DNA of 64,000 nucleotides from Harryflintia acetispora (lineage in GTDB: Bacteria > Bacillota > Clostridia > Oscillospirales > Ruminococcaceae). The notes beneath the pieces were generated by a model. The model searched no databases, had not been told where the DNA came from, and worked only from the letters and a program-made list of their open reading frames with translations. Within the stretch, counting starts at the first letter, position 1; the number at the start of each line of letters is the position of its first letter. Positions 29,008-36,812 of this stretch are shown piece by piece. Location: NCBI GenBank assembly GCA_004340125.1, contig SLUK01000004.1, positions 1 through 64,000 on the forward strand, in the 5' to 3' direction. A program made the translations under genes and the position numbers.

Positions 29008-29036
29008 ATGTTAACATATCCCAGAAGGGTTGTCAA
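29008..29036 (-). promoter_or_regulatory. promoter of the gntR-ABC operon
   Basis: TTGACA (29036-29031), 17-bp spacer, TAACAT (29013-29008). Confidence 0.8.
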
Positions 29037-29073
29037 CAGCCATAGAAAGGTTTTTCCCGAAAAAAAGAAAAAA

Positions 29074-29099
29074 GCCCCGGCCTGCTTTTAGGCCGGGGC
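29074..29099 (-). terminator. terminator of the second GLUG gene
   Basis: 10-bp stem 29074-29083/29090-29099, followed on the minus strand by T6. Ends the leftward transcript from 30377 before the gntR promoter. Confidence 0.85.
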
Positions 29100-29108
29100 G
29101 CTGGTCAA

Positions 29109-30377
29109 TCACGAAAAACACCGGAGCATGGGATAGTCCCCGTCCGGGGGCATATACCAGACGTCGGAGAAATCCCATCCGGAGAAGGTGGACGAATTTT
29201 TGAACGCCCCGGCGGTGATCGGAGCGGCGCCCGTGTTGATGGCGGGGTTGCCTCCGCCGCAGGAGGCGGTGGTGCCAAGGAAAAAGTTTCCGGATAGGAC
29301 GGGCGCGCCGCTGTAGGTGTTCGCCGCTATGCCACCGCACGCGCCGCCGGTGTCGGCCAGCCGGTTGGAATAGGAAAAGCAGTTTTTAACGGTTCCGTCC
29401 CCTTCCATCCAACTGGTGATGCCGCCCACGCTAGCTCCCGTAACCGTGTTGCCGTCGGCATAGCAGTTTTCCACCCTGCCGCCCTCGAAGACGGCGGCAA
29501 CGACCCCCGCTCCGGAAAGCTGGCAGGAAATGGTGGAGCCGAGCACCCGGCATCCCGAGACGGCGGCCCCGTCCCGCAGATAGTTGGCGATCGCACCGGC
29601 ATCGCTGGCTTTAACGCCGGAAACGTCGATGGAGAAATCCTGCGCGGACAGGTCCTTGACCCCGGCCCCCGGGCCGCTGACACAGCCAAAAAGCGAGCCG
29701 CGCAGGAAGCTGCCGTTTATTTTGCAGCCCGTTATTGTTTTTCCGTCGCCGTCGTAAAATCCGGTGAAGGGATTGCTTACAACGCCGGTAACAAAATCCC
29801 CAATCGGGGTCCACTGCCCCCAGGAGGACAGGTCGATATCGCGCGCCTGCTTAAAATGCTTCCCCTGCAAGTGGGTGTTAATATGCTGCAGCTGCCCGGG
29901 CGTGGCAACCAAAAACGGGTTTTGCGCCGTACCCGCCCCCGCATAGTAGACCCCCGCCGTCCCGGCGGGGCACCCGCAGGCCGGCTTGGTGGTAAAGGTT
30001 TTGACAGCCGATGCTTCCCGGTCGAGCCCCTCCCGGCCCGGCGCGGCATGCGCCGTTACCCTCAGCGTCCAGGCGCTGGGCGCCGCAGGATCAAACTGTA
30101 GCGGCAGGTGGACGTTGACCTGCGAGGCGGGGACAACCTCCACCCTGGCCGTCATCTCAGGCGGTCCGGCGACGCCTTCGCCCGGATAGAGGGCAAAGGT
30201 GTAGCTGCCTGTGAGCGGCGAACGGGTAAAGGGGATATCCACCCCGTAATCACACTGATAGCCGCCCTCCGGCGCAACCGTTACCCCGGAAGAGCTCGGC
30301 GCGGCGTATCCCGTGCGGGCCAACAGCAGAATAAACGCCAGCGCGGCCCAAATTGCCGGCAACCCTTTCTTTTTCAT
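29109..30377 (-). CDS. secreted GLUG-motif surface protein (paralogue)
   Basis: 422 residues. Signal peptide (about 1-25, AALAFILLLARTGYAA). The Ig/FN3-like N-terminal domain contains YGVDIPFTRSPLTGSYTFAL and LRVTAHAAPGREGLDREAS, closely matching the protein at 24100 (YGINIAFTPSSRTTRYRFEV, LRVTAYPLPGREGLDSAAS). Then AQNPFLVATPGQLQHINTHL and GLUG repeats (VENCYADGNTVTGASVGGI, VKNCFSYSNRLADTGGACGG), extra Cys residues and an aromatic C-terminus. No cell-wall anchor is seen. ATG 30377 follows GGGAGGG. It is a mirror image of the first GLUG gene with respect to the ABC operon. Confidence 0.8.
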   Translation of the reverse strand: MKKKGLPAIWAALAFILLLARTGYAAPSSSGVTVAPEGGYQCDYGVDIPFTRSPLTGSYTFALYPGEGVAGPPEMTARVEVVPASQVNVHLPLQFDPAAPSAWTLRVTAHAAPGREGLDREASAVKTFTTKPACGCPAGTAGVYYAGAGTAQNPFLVATPGQLQHINTHLQGKHFKQARDIDLSSWGQWTPIGDFVTGVVSNPFTGFYDGDGKTITGCKINGSFLRGSLFGCVSGPGAGVKDLSAQDFSIDVSGVKASDAGAIANYLRDGAAVSGCRVLGSTISCQLSGAGVVAAVFEGGRVENCYADGNTVTGASVGGITSWMEGDGTVKNCFSYSNRLADTGGACGGIAANTYSGAPVLSGNFFLGTTASCGGGNPAINTGAAPITAGAFKNSSTFSGWDFSDVWYMPPDGDYPMLRCFS

Positions 30378-30397
30378 ATTTACACCCTCCCAAGAAA

Positions 30398-30424
30398 GAC
30401 CGCCAGCATAACCAGCTGGGGGTC
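30398..30424 (-). repeat. module 3 gene-proximal inverted repeat
   Basis: Folds as GACC-C-CCAGC/GCTGG-C-GGTC with a 7-nt loop and one mismatch. Followed on the minus strand by TTTCTTGGGAGGG, which runs straight into the SD of the GLUG gene. Confidence 0.7.
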
Positions 30425-30464
30425 CGATCCCCTGCGGGACGCCCTCTTAAACCGCTATTTCCCC

Positions 30465-30493
30465 TTGCATTTTTCGCCAAAACAGGATATAAT
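30465..30493 (+). promoter_or_regulatory. promoter inside module 3
   Basis: TTGCAT 30465-30470, 17 bp, TATAAT 30488-30493. The 20 bases CCAAAACAGGATATAATTAG recur at 56-75. The -35 starts 40 bp from the gene-side repeat. Start near 30500. Confidence 0.82.
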
Positions 30494-30557
30494 TAGGGAA
30501 ACAATGGGAGGGATTGGAACATTTGCTCCACCCTGACGCGAAAAAACACAAAATTAA

Positions 30558-30589
30558 GACCGCAAGCTGGTTATGCTTGCGGTCTTTTT
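30558..30589 (+). terminator. module 3 distal inverted repeat / terminator
   Basis: 10-bp perfect stem GACCGCAAGC/GCTTGCGGTC with 7-nt loop, then T5. Would stop the module transcript before the rpiR-type gene. Confidence 0.88.
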
Positions 30590-30666
30590 GAACGTAAAAG
30601 CATCCGGTTTGCACCTTCATGCTGCAATTCCTGCAAACTGACGCTGCATTTTGGGGATATTCCCGA

Positions 30667-30694
30667 TTGATTTTTGCCTCCCGGGGACTATAAT
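30667..30694 (+). promoter_or_regulatory. promoter of the rpiR-baiN unit
   Basis: TTGATT 30667-30672, 16-bp spacer, TATAAT 30689-30694. It lies between the module 3 terminator and the TTG start at 30815. Confidence 0.7.
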
Positions 30695-30814
30695 AAGATA
30701 TAGGAAGAAAGCCGCCGCGCCCCTTCTTTCAATGTGCCGGGCAATTTGCGCAAAAAGCGCGGGCGGTTATTCATCGTTTCGCCGGGGGTTCCCCCGGCGG
30801 TGGGAGGGTACATC

Positions 30815-31687
30815 TTGACACAGGACCTGCTGACCAAAATCAGTGCGATGAACGGCAAGCTCTCGAAAGGGCAGCGCCTGATCGCCCATTACATCGTCAA
30901 CCACTATGAGCGCGCCGCCTTCATGACCGCGCAAAAGCTGGGCGCCGCCGTCGGGGTGAGCGAATCCACCGTGGTGCGCTTCGCCTATGAAATCGGCTTC
31001 GACGGGTACCCCCGCCTGCAGCGCGCGCTGCAGGAGCTGATCCGCAACCGGCTGACCTCCGCCCAGCGCATGGAGGTTACGAGCGACCAGATCGGGGAGA
31101 GCAACATCCTGCAAAAGGTCCTCTCACTGGACATCGAGCGCATCCGCCGCACCGCCGAGTCGGTCAACCCCGAGAGCTTTTCGGCCGCCGTGGACGCCAT
31201 CCTCGACGCGCAGGAAATCTACATCCTGGGGATACGTTCCTCGGCCTCTCTGGCCAACTTCCTCTATTTTTACTTCAACCACATCTTCAAGAACCTGCGC
31301 CTGGTGAGCGCGAGCAGCGCCAGCGAGGTCTTCGAGCAGATCTACCACATGGGCAAGGGGGACGTCTTCATCCCCATCACCTTCCCGCGCTATTCGCGCC
31401 GCTCGATCAAGGCGACCGAGTTCGCCAAGTCCACCGGCGCGCATGTGATCGGAATCACCGACAGCGACCACTCCCCCATCGCGCCGTACTGCGACAACCT
31501 GCTTTGCGCGCGCAGCGACATGGTCTCCTTCGTCGATTCCCTGGTGGCCCCCCTGAGCCTGATCAACGCCCTGATCGTCGCGGTCGGGATGCGCAAGCGG
31601 GGCGAGATTTTCAAAACCTATCAGGACCTGGAAAACATCTGGGAGGAATACGACGTCTACGAGAAGCCCCAGCCAACCGCCCAGTGA
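30815..31687 (+). CDS. MurR/RpiR-family transcriptional regulator
   Basis: 290 residues from TTG 30815 (GGAGGG 6 nt upstream); the frame is open 27 codons earlier without family similarity. The N-terminal RpiR helix-turn-helix (about 1-77) has KLSKGQRLIAHYIVNHYERAAFMTA and ESTVVRFAYEIGFDGYP. The SIS sugar-phosphate-binding domain (about 110-250) has YILGIRSSASLANFL and DVFIPITFPRYSR. Such proteins respond to phosphosugars. Its target may be the following genes, but no sugar pathway gene is adjacent. Confidence 0.9.
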   Translation: MTQDLLTKISAMNGKLSKGQRLIAHYIVNHYERAAFMTAQKLGAAVGVSESTVVRFAYEIGFDGYPRLQRALQELIRNRLTSAQRMEVTSDQIGESNILQKVLSLDIERIRRTAESVNPESFSAAVDAILDAQEIYILGIRSSASLANFLYFYFNHIFKNLRLVSASSASEVFEQIYHMGKGDVFIPITFPRYSRRSIKATEFAKSTGAHVIGITDSDHSPIAPYCDNLLCARSDMVSFVDSLVAPLSLINALIVAVGMRKRGEIFKTYQDLENIWEEYDVYEKPQPTAQ

Positions 31688-31698
31688 GGAGAGAAACT

Positions 31699-32940
31699 TT
31701 GGAATATGATGTGATCGTGGTGGGCGGGGGCGCTTCCGGGCTCTTCCTGGCCGCCCATACGGCCGCCGGGGGCAAGCGCACCCTGGTGCTGGAAAAGCGC
31801 GAGCGCCCCGCCCGCAAGCTGCTGATTACCGGCAAGGGCCGGTGCAACCTTTGCAACGACTGCGACCGGGACGCCTTTTTGCAAAACTGCATACGGGGCG
31901 GCCGCTTCTTGTACAGCGCCATCGCCGCCTTCACCCCGCAGGACACCATGGCCTATTTCGAGGGTCTCGGGGTTCCGCTGGTGACCGAGCGGGGCCAGCG
32001 GGTCTTCCCCGCCTCGCAGCGGGCGATGGATGTTGTGGACGCGCTGGTGCGCGCGGTCAAGGACGCGGGGGCGCAGATACGCTGCGCCACGGTGGCGGAG
32101 GTCCTCTGCGAGGAGGGCAGGGTGCGCGGGGTGCGCACCGCCGCCGGGGAGCGCTATTATGCTGATAATATCGTGATCGCCACCGGCGGGATGAGCTATC
32201 CGGCGACCGGCTCGAGCGGCGACGGCTACCGCTTCGCTCGCGCGCTCGGGCACACGGTGGCGCCGCCCGCGCCCGCGTTGGCGCCGCTGGATACGAAAGA
32301 GCCGTGGGTGCGCGAGCTCGCCGGGCTTTCCCTGCGCAACGTGACCCTCTCGCTCTGGGACCAAAAAAAGCCGAAGAAGCCGGTCTTTCAGGAGCTGGGC
32401 GAGCTGCTCTTCACCCATACCGGGCTTTCCGGGCCGCTGGTGCTCACCGCCTGCAGCCTGCTCGACCCTGCGCGCGCCTCGGATTTTTCGGTGGCGATCG
32501 ACCTGAAGCCCGGGCTGGACCGGACGGCGCTGGACCGGCGCTTGCTGCGGGACTTCGAGGAGCGGCAGAACCGGGACTTCTGCAACGCCCTGGACGCGCT
32601 CCTGCCCCGCAGCCTGATCCCGGTGATCGTGCGGCTGACGGGCATTCCGCCCGAGACCAAGGTCCATTCGCTGACCCGCACGCAGCGCGAAGCGCTAATC
32701 GGGCCCGTCAAAGGGCTGACCTTGCACATCAAGGCCCCGGGCCCGCTCGAGGAAGCGATCATCACCCGCGGCGGGGTCAAGCTCTCCGAGATCGCGCCCT
32801 CCACCATGCGCTCCAAGCTGGCGGAAGGGCTCTACTTTACCGGCGAGGTGATCGACGCGGATGCGCTCACCGGCGGGTTCAACCTGCAAATTGCCTTTTC
32901 CACCGCCTATCTCGCCGCGCAGGACATCCTCGGTGCATAA
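31699..32940 (+). CDS. BaiN/HI0933-family FAD-dependent oxidoreductase
   Basis: 413 residues. The dinucleotide-binding GGGASGLFLAAH (about 9-20) and the HI0933 motif ARKLLITGKGRCNLCN are present, as are IVIATGGMSYPATGSSGDGY and the C-terminal GEVIDADALTGGFNLQIAFSTAY. Members are flavoproteins; one (BaiN) was linked to bile-acid dehydroxylation, but most are of unknown substrate. The start is TTG 31699 behind GAGGAG, 11 bp after the regulator stop, so the two are co-transcribed. Confidence 0.9.
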   Translation: MEYDVIVVGGGASGLFLAAHTAAGGKRTLVLEKRERPARKLLITGKGRCNLCNDCDRDAFLQNCIRGGRFLYSAIAAFTPQDTMAYFEGLGVPLVTERGQRVFPASQRAMDVVDALVRAVKDAGAQIRCATVAEVLCEEGRVRGVRTAAGERYYADNIVIATGGMSYPATGSSGDGYRFARALGHTVAPPAPALAPLDTKEPWVRELAGLSLRNVTLSLWDQKKPKKPVFQELGELLFTHTGLSGPLVLTACSLLDPARASDFSVAIDLKPGLDRTALDRRLLRDFEERQNRDFCNALDALLPRSLIPVIVRLTGIPPETKVHSLTRTQREALIGPVKGLTLHIKAPGPLEEAIITRGGVKLSEIAPSTMRSKLAEGLYFTGEVIDADALTGGFNLQIAFSTAYLAAQDILGA

Positions 32941-32979
32941 GGGCGGGGACTGCATACAAAAATAACAGGAGGTAACAAT

Positions 32980-33651
32980 ATGATCGCAATTGCCATCGAC
33001 GGGCCGTCCGGCGCCGGAAAGAGCTCGATTGCCAGGTCCCTGGCCGGGCAGATGGGCTATGTTTATATCGACACCGGGGCGCTCTACCGCGCGATCGGGC
33101 TGTACGCCCTCGAGCACGGGGTCGAGCCCACCGACCGGGAGAAGGTGCCCGCCCTGCTGCCGCAGATCACGCTCGAGCTGCGCCACCGGCAGGACGGGCA
33201 GCACGTCTATCTAAACGGCCGGGACGTTTCAGAAGAGATCCGCACCCCCGCCGTCTCAATGGCGGCCTCGGGCGTGTCGGCCATCCCCGAGGTGCGCGCC
33301 TTTTTGCTCGAGCTGCAGCAAGGCATCGCGGCGAAGCAGAACGTCATCATGGACGGGCGGGACATCGGCACGGTGGTGCTCCCGGGCGCGCAGGTCAAAA
33401 TCTTCCTCACCGCCTCGAGCGAGGAGCGCGCCCGGCGCCGGTACCAGGAGCTTTTGGCGAAGGGCAAGGACGTGGCTTATGAGCAGGTGCTCGCCGACGT
33501 GATCGAGCGGGACCGCAACGATTCGACCAGGGCCATCGCCCCGCTGCGTCCGGCGCCCGATGCGGTGACGGTGGACACCACCGGCAACGACTTTGAGCAG
33601 TCGGTGTCGCAGCTGCGGAGCGTGATCGAGGAGAAGCTCGCCGCACTCTAG
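32980..33651 (+). CDS. cmk: cytidylate kinase
   Basis: 223 residues; phosphorylates CMP and dCMP. P-loop IDGPSGAGKSS (about 6-16), YIDTGALYRAIG, DGRDIGTVVLP and the lid-type RARRRYQEL are present. ATG 32980 behind AGGAGG. First of the cmk-plsC-ispH/rpsA cluster, a common clostridial order. Confidence 0.97.
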   Translation: MIAIAIDGPSGAGKSSIARSLAGQMGYVYIDTGALYRAIGLYALEHGVEPTDREKVPALLPQITLELRHRQDGQHVYLNGRDVSEEIRTPAVSMAASGVSAIPEVRAFLLELQQGIAAKQNVIMDGRDIGTVVLPGAQVKIFLTASSEERARRRYQELLAKGKDVAYEQVLADVIERDRNDSTRAIAPLRPAPDAVTVDTTGNDFEQSVSQLRSVIEEKLAAL

Positions 33652-33681
33652 GCTTTATGAAAACACAAAGGAGTCGAGTCT

Positions 33682-34284
33682 ATGTTTTACCGTTTTGCCC
33701 GCAACCTGCTGCACTTTTTCTTCTGGTTTGCCTTTAAAATCGACGCCGAGGGGCGCGAAAACCTGCCGAAAGACAAGGGCTTCATCGTGGCGAGCAACCA
33801 CCGATCCAACTGCGACCCGATCTTCATCGGGGTAATGCTAAAGCCCAACCTCACCTTCATGGCCAAAATCGAGCTGTTCCAGCTCCCGGTGATCGGGCGG
33901 CTCTTCTACTGGCTGGGTGCCTTCCCGGTCGAGCGGGGCAAGGGGGACACCGGGGCCGTGGACTTCGCCATCAAAACGGTGGAGGAGGGGAAGATCCTCG
34001 CCATGTTCCCCGAGGGGACCCGCTCGCTGGACGGCAAGCTGCTGCGCCCCAAGTCCGGCTGCGCCCTGATCGCCGGGGCCAGCGGCGCCGACGTGGTGCC
34101 GACCGCCGTCTGCTTTGGGGAGAAGCTGCGTTTCCGCAGTCATATTACCGTCAAATTCGGGAAACCGATTTCCCGGGAAGAGCTGGGCGTTTCGGCCTCC
34201 TCCCCCGCCACCATCAAGGCGGCCAGCCGGCTGATCATGAGCCGGATCCAGGAGCTGCTCGACAGTGCGGAGGACCGCCCATGA
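33682..34284 (+). CDS. plsC: 1-acyl-sn-glycerol-3-phosphate acyltransferase
   Basis: 200 residues; acylates lysophosphatidate to phosphatidate in membrane lipid synthesis. The catalytic HX4D is NHRSNCD and the substrate motif FPEGTRS is intact. An N-terminal hydrophobic stretch (LLHFFFWFAF) anchors it to the membrane. ATG 33682 behind AAAGGAG, 30 bp after cmk. Its stop overlaps the ispH-rpsA start. Confidence 0.95.
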   Translation: MFYRFARNLLHFFFWFAFKIDAEGRENLPKDKGFIVASNHRSNCDPIFIGVMLKPNLTFMAKIELFQLPVIGRLFYWLGAFPVERGKGDTGAVDFAIKTVEEGKILAMFPEGTRSLDGKLLRPKSGCALIAGASGADVVPTAVCFGEKLRFRSHITVKFGKPISREELGVSASSPATIKAASRLIMSRIQELLDSAEDRP

Positions 34285-36296
34285 CGATCACGGTGGCGGG
34301 GAGCGCGGGATTCTGCTTTGGGGTGGACCGGGCGGTGCGCATGGTGCAAAGCGAGCTGGGCGCGGGAAAGCGGGTGGCGACCCTCGGGGAGATCATCCAC
34401 AACCCCCAGATCGTGGCGGAGTTCCGCCGCCGGGGCGTGCTGGTAGCCGACAAAATTGACGAAAGCCTTTGCGGCTACACGGTGGTCATCCGCTCCCACG
34501 GCGTTGGGAAGGACGTTTACCGTAAACTTGCGCAATTTGGGATCGAGACGGTGGACGCGACCTGCCCATTCGTTGGCAAGATCCATAAGATCGTCTCCTC
34601 CCAGGAACCCGGCACCGTCATCCTGGTGGCCGGGGACCCGCAGCATCCCGAGGTGCAGGGGATCGTGGGGCACGCTTCCTCCGAGGCGTTTGTCTTCCAG
34701 AGCGCGCAGGAGCTCGCAGATTTATTAACAAATTGTAAATTTCCGCCCGATGCCCCCAAAATAATGGTCGCACAGACAACTTTTAACCGCAACGAATGGC
34801 AGAAATGCGAAGAAATTCTAAAAAAGGTATGTACACGCTTCACAATTTTTGATACAATATGTAGTGCTACAACTATGCGTCAGCAGGAGGCCGAATCATT
34901 GGCGCGCGAGAGCGAGCTGATGGTCGTGATCGGCGGCAGGCATAGTTCAAACACCAAAAAGCTCTATGAGATCGCCTCACAGTTTACCCGCGCGGTGCTC
35001 ATCGAGGATGCAAACGAGCTTTCGGGTGTTACCATGGCCGGCGTCCGTAAGGTAGGGATTACGGCGGGGGCGTCCACACCGGCCTGCATTATTAAGGAGG
35101 TACAAAAAACAATGAGTGAGAACCAGAACAACCAGGAAGAACTGAGCTTTGAGGAGCTGCTTGACCAGTCCTTTAAAAGTACATACACGGGAGAGAAGGT
35201 CACAGGCGTTGTGACCGGCATTGCGCCGAATGAAATTTCGGTCGATATCGGCACCAAGCACGCCGGATACCTGCCGGTATCGGAATTTACCGACGACCCG
35301 CAGGCCGACATTTCCCAACTGGTACACAAGGGCGATGAGCTCGAACTGATGGTGGTCCGGGTCAACGACGTGGAAGGCACCGTCATGCTCTCCAAGAAGC
35401 GCCTCGATGCGATCGCGGGCTTTGAGAAGGTGATGAACGCGGTCGACACCGGCGAGGTTCTCGAGGGCGTTGTCGTGGAGGTCGTCAAGGGCGGCGTGCT
35501 CGCGCTCACCAACGGGGTTAAGGTGTTCATCCCGGCCTCCCAGGCCACCATGTCCCGCGGCCAGGACCTGAACACTCTTCTCAAGCAGAGAGTCGAGTTC
35601 AAGATTCTCGAGGTCAACCGCCAGCGCCGCCGTGCGGTCGGCTCGATCCGTGCCGTCAGCGCCGAGAAGCGCAAGGAGCTCGAGGAGAAGTTCTGGACCG
35701 AGGTCGAGGTCGGCAAGCATTACCAGGGCACCGTCAAGAGCCTGACCTCCTACGGCGCGTTCGTCGACCTGGGCGGTGTGGACGGCATGATCCACATCTC
35801 CGAGCTCTCCTGGCAGCGGATCAAGCATCCGTCTGCGGTCGTCAAGGAGGGCGATGTGGTTGACGTCTACGTCAAGGACATTGATCCCGAGAAGAAGAAG
35901 ATCTCCCTGGGCTACAAGAAGACCGAGGACAATCCCTGGGTCATTCTCCAGAACAAGTACCAGGTGGGCGACGTCGCCACCGTCAAGATCGTTTCGATGA
36001 CCACCTTCGGCGCCTTCGCGCAGCTGATCCCGGGTGTGGACGGTTTGATCCACGTTTCCCAGATCGCCAATGAGCGGATCGGCAAGCCCTCCGACGTGCT
36101 GTCGGTCGGCCAGGAGGTCCAGGTCAAGATCACCGAGATCGACTTTGAGAACAAGCGCGTCAGCCTTTCGATTCGCGCCCTGCTGGAGGAAAATGCCGAG
36201 CAGGAGCAGGAAAACGAGGATGCGGCTCCCACCGTCTATGAGGCGGCTCCCCCCTCTGAAAAGAAGGAAGAGGCTCCGGCTGAGGACGCCGAATAA
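34281..36296 (+). CDS. ispH-rpsA: IspH-ribosomal protein S1 fusion
   Basis: 671 residues. Residues 1-277 are 4-hydroxy-3-methylbut-2-enyl diphosphate reductase, the last step of the MEP isoprenoid pathway; the three iron-sulfur cysteines are Cys12, Cys95 and Cys194. Residues from about 303 hold four S1 RNA-binding domains (for example [27 protein letters not shown] and [27 protein letters not shown]), then an acidic tail. This fusion is known in Clostridia. An internal ATG at 35112 (residue 278) follows AAGGAGG, so free S1 may also be made. ATG 34281 overlaps the plsC stop. Confidence 0.95.
   Translation: MTITVAGSAGFCFGVDRAVRMVQSELGAGKRVATLGEIIHNPQIVAEFRRRGVLVADKIDESLCGYTVVIRSHGVGKDVYRKLAQFGIETVDATCPFVGKIHKIVSSQEPGTVILVAGDPQHPEVQGIVGHASSEAFVFQSAQELADLLTNCKFPPDAPKIMVAQTTFNRNEWQKCEEILKKVCTRFTIFDTICSATTMRQQEAESLARESELMVVIGGRHSSNTKKLYEIASQFTRAVLIEDANELSGVTMAGVRKVGITAGASTPACIIKEVQKTMSENQNNQEELSFEELLDQSFKSTYTGEKVTGVVTGIAPNEISVDIGTKHAGYLPVSEFTDDPQADISQLVHKGDELELMVVRVNDVEGTVMLSKKRLDAIAGFEKVMNAVDTGEVLEGVVVEVVKGGVLALTNGVKVFIPASQATMSRGQDLNTLLKQRVEFKILEVNRQRRRAVGSIRAVSAEKRKELEEKFWTEVEVGKHYQGTVKSLTSYGAFVDLGGVDGMIHISELSWQRIKHPSAVVKEGDVVDVYVKDIDPEKKKISLGYKKTEDNPWVILQNKYQVGDVATVKIVSMTTFGAFAQLIPGVDGLIHVSQIANERIGKPSDVLSVGQEVQVKITEIDFENKRVSLSIRALLEENAEQEQENEDAAPTVYEAAPPSEKKEEAPAEDAE
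34830..34858 (+). promoter_or_regulatory. possible internal promoter for the S1 part
   Basis: Extended -10 TGATACAAT (TACAAT 34853-34858) with TGTACA 17 bp upstream (4 of 6 matches to the -35). It lies in an AT-rich patch (about 34720-34900) inside the otherwise GC-rich ispH coding region, 250 bp before the internal ATG. Confidence 0.4.
35093..35114 (+). promoter_or_regulatory. internal ribosome binding site and start for S1
   Basis: AAGGAGG at about 35094-35100, 11 nt before ATG 35112, in frame with the fusion exactly at the join between IspH and S1 parts. It would yield a 394-residue S1 protein beginning [10 protein letters not shown]. Confidence 0.55.
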
Positions 36297-36310
36297 TTTA
36301 CAATTAAAAA

Positions 36311-36340
36311 AGAGGCGGTGTGATTCATCACACCGCCTCT
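36311..36340. terminator. bidirectional terminator after ispH-rpsA
   Basis: 13-bp stem 36311-36323/36328-36340 with TTCA loop, A-rich before and TTTT after. The right arm overlaps the last codons of the converging gene at 36328. Confidence 0.92.
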
Positions 36341-36732
36341 TTTCTGTCTTTTTCCTTCCACCTTTGGGCCGCCAGAGGGGCGAGCAGGGTGGTCAACACC
36401 ACCAGCGCCCACAGGTTCCCATCGAGAAAGTTAAACGATTCCAGGTAGTCCGAAAGCCCGCCGCCCGCCATCAGGAGCATGCCGAGCTCGAACAGGTTGG
36501 TAAGCGCGCACCAGAGGATCCCGAAAACAAGATAGTCCCTCCGTTTGCACCCGGCGATCCGGGGGATGAGGAGGCGGGCGACCAGAAGGATCGCCCCGCT
36601 CAGGATAAGGCCGCTCAGCGGAAGTGCTAGCCTGCCGAGCCCGGCCAGGACAACCTCCCGCAGCCCTCCGTTCAGAATCGCCAGCGGGATGATCAAAGCC
36701 CAGATCCCGGCCGCCTGCAGATATTTTTTCAT
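36328..36732 (-). CDS. small membrane protein of unknown function
   Basis: 134 residues from ATG 36732, just after AAGGGGGAGG; the frame is open 16 codons further. Four hydrophobic segments (about 5-20, 28-50, 64-86 and 100-120) predict a four-helix integral membrane protein. It ends in a charged RWKEKDRKEAV. I do not recognise the family. It stands alone between the ispH-rpsA terminator and the secF terminator. Confidence 0.6.
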   Translation of the reverse strand: MKKYLQAAGIWALIIPLAILNGGLREVVLAGLGRLALPLSGLILSGAILLVARLLIPRIAGCKRRDYLVFGILWCALTNLFELGMLLMAGGGLSDYLESFNFLDGNLWALVVLTTLLAPLAAQRWKEKDRKEAV

Positions 36733-36760
36733 ATGCCTCCCCCTTCCATTGAGGAAAAAC

Positions 36761-36794
36761 AAAGGGCCGGTTGTTTTCAACCGGCCCTTTTTCT
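36761..36794. terminator. terminator of secDF
   Basis: 13-bp stem 36761-36773/36778-36790 with TTTT loop; A-rich on the left, T5 on the right. Ends the leftward secD-secF transcript. Confidence 0.88.
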
Positions 36795-36812
36795 ACTTAT
36801 ACAACGCTCGGG

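Larger units (their letters stand above)
30398..30584. other. 187-bp promoter module 3 with 27-bp inverted repeats
   Basis: Repeats 30398-30424 and 30558-30584 match at 24 of 27 positions in inverted orientation, with a shared 13-bp core (AGCATAACCAGCT against AGCTGGTTATGCT). Exactly 133 bp lie between, as in module 2. The interior carries a promoter reading rightwards, away from the GLUG gene at 30377, and the AGGG..TGGA/TCCACCCT hairpin. The distal repeat is a strong terminator (T5). The gene-side repeat has a C-C mismatch and a broken T-run on the minus strand. An invertible promoter in OFF orientation is my reading; an ~90-nt RNA is the alternative. Confidence 0.62.
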
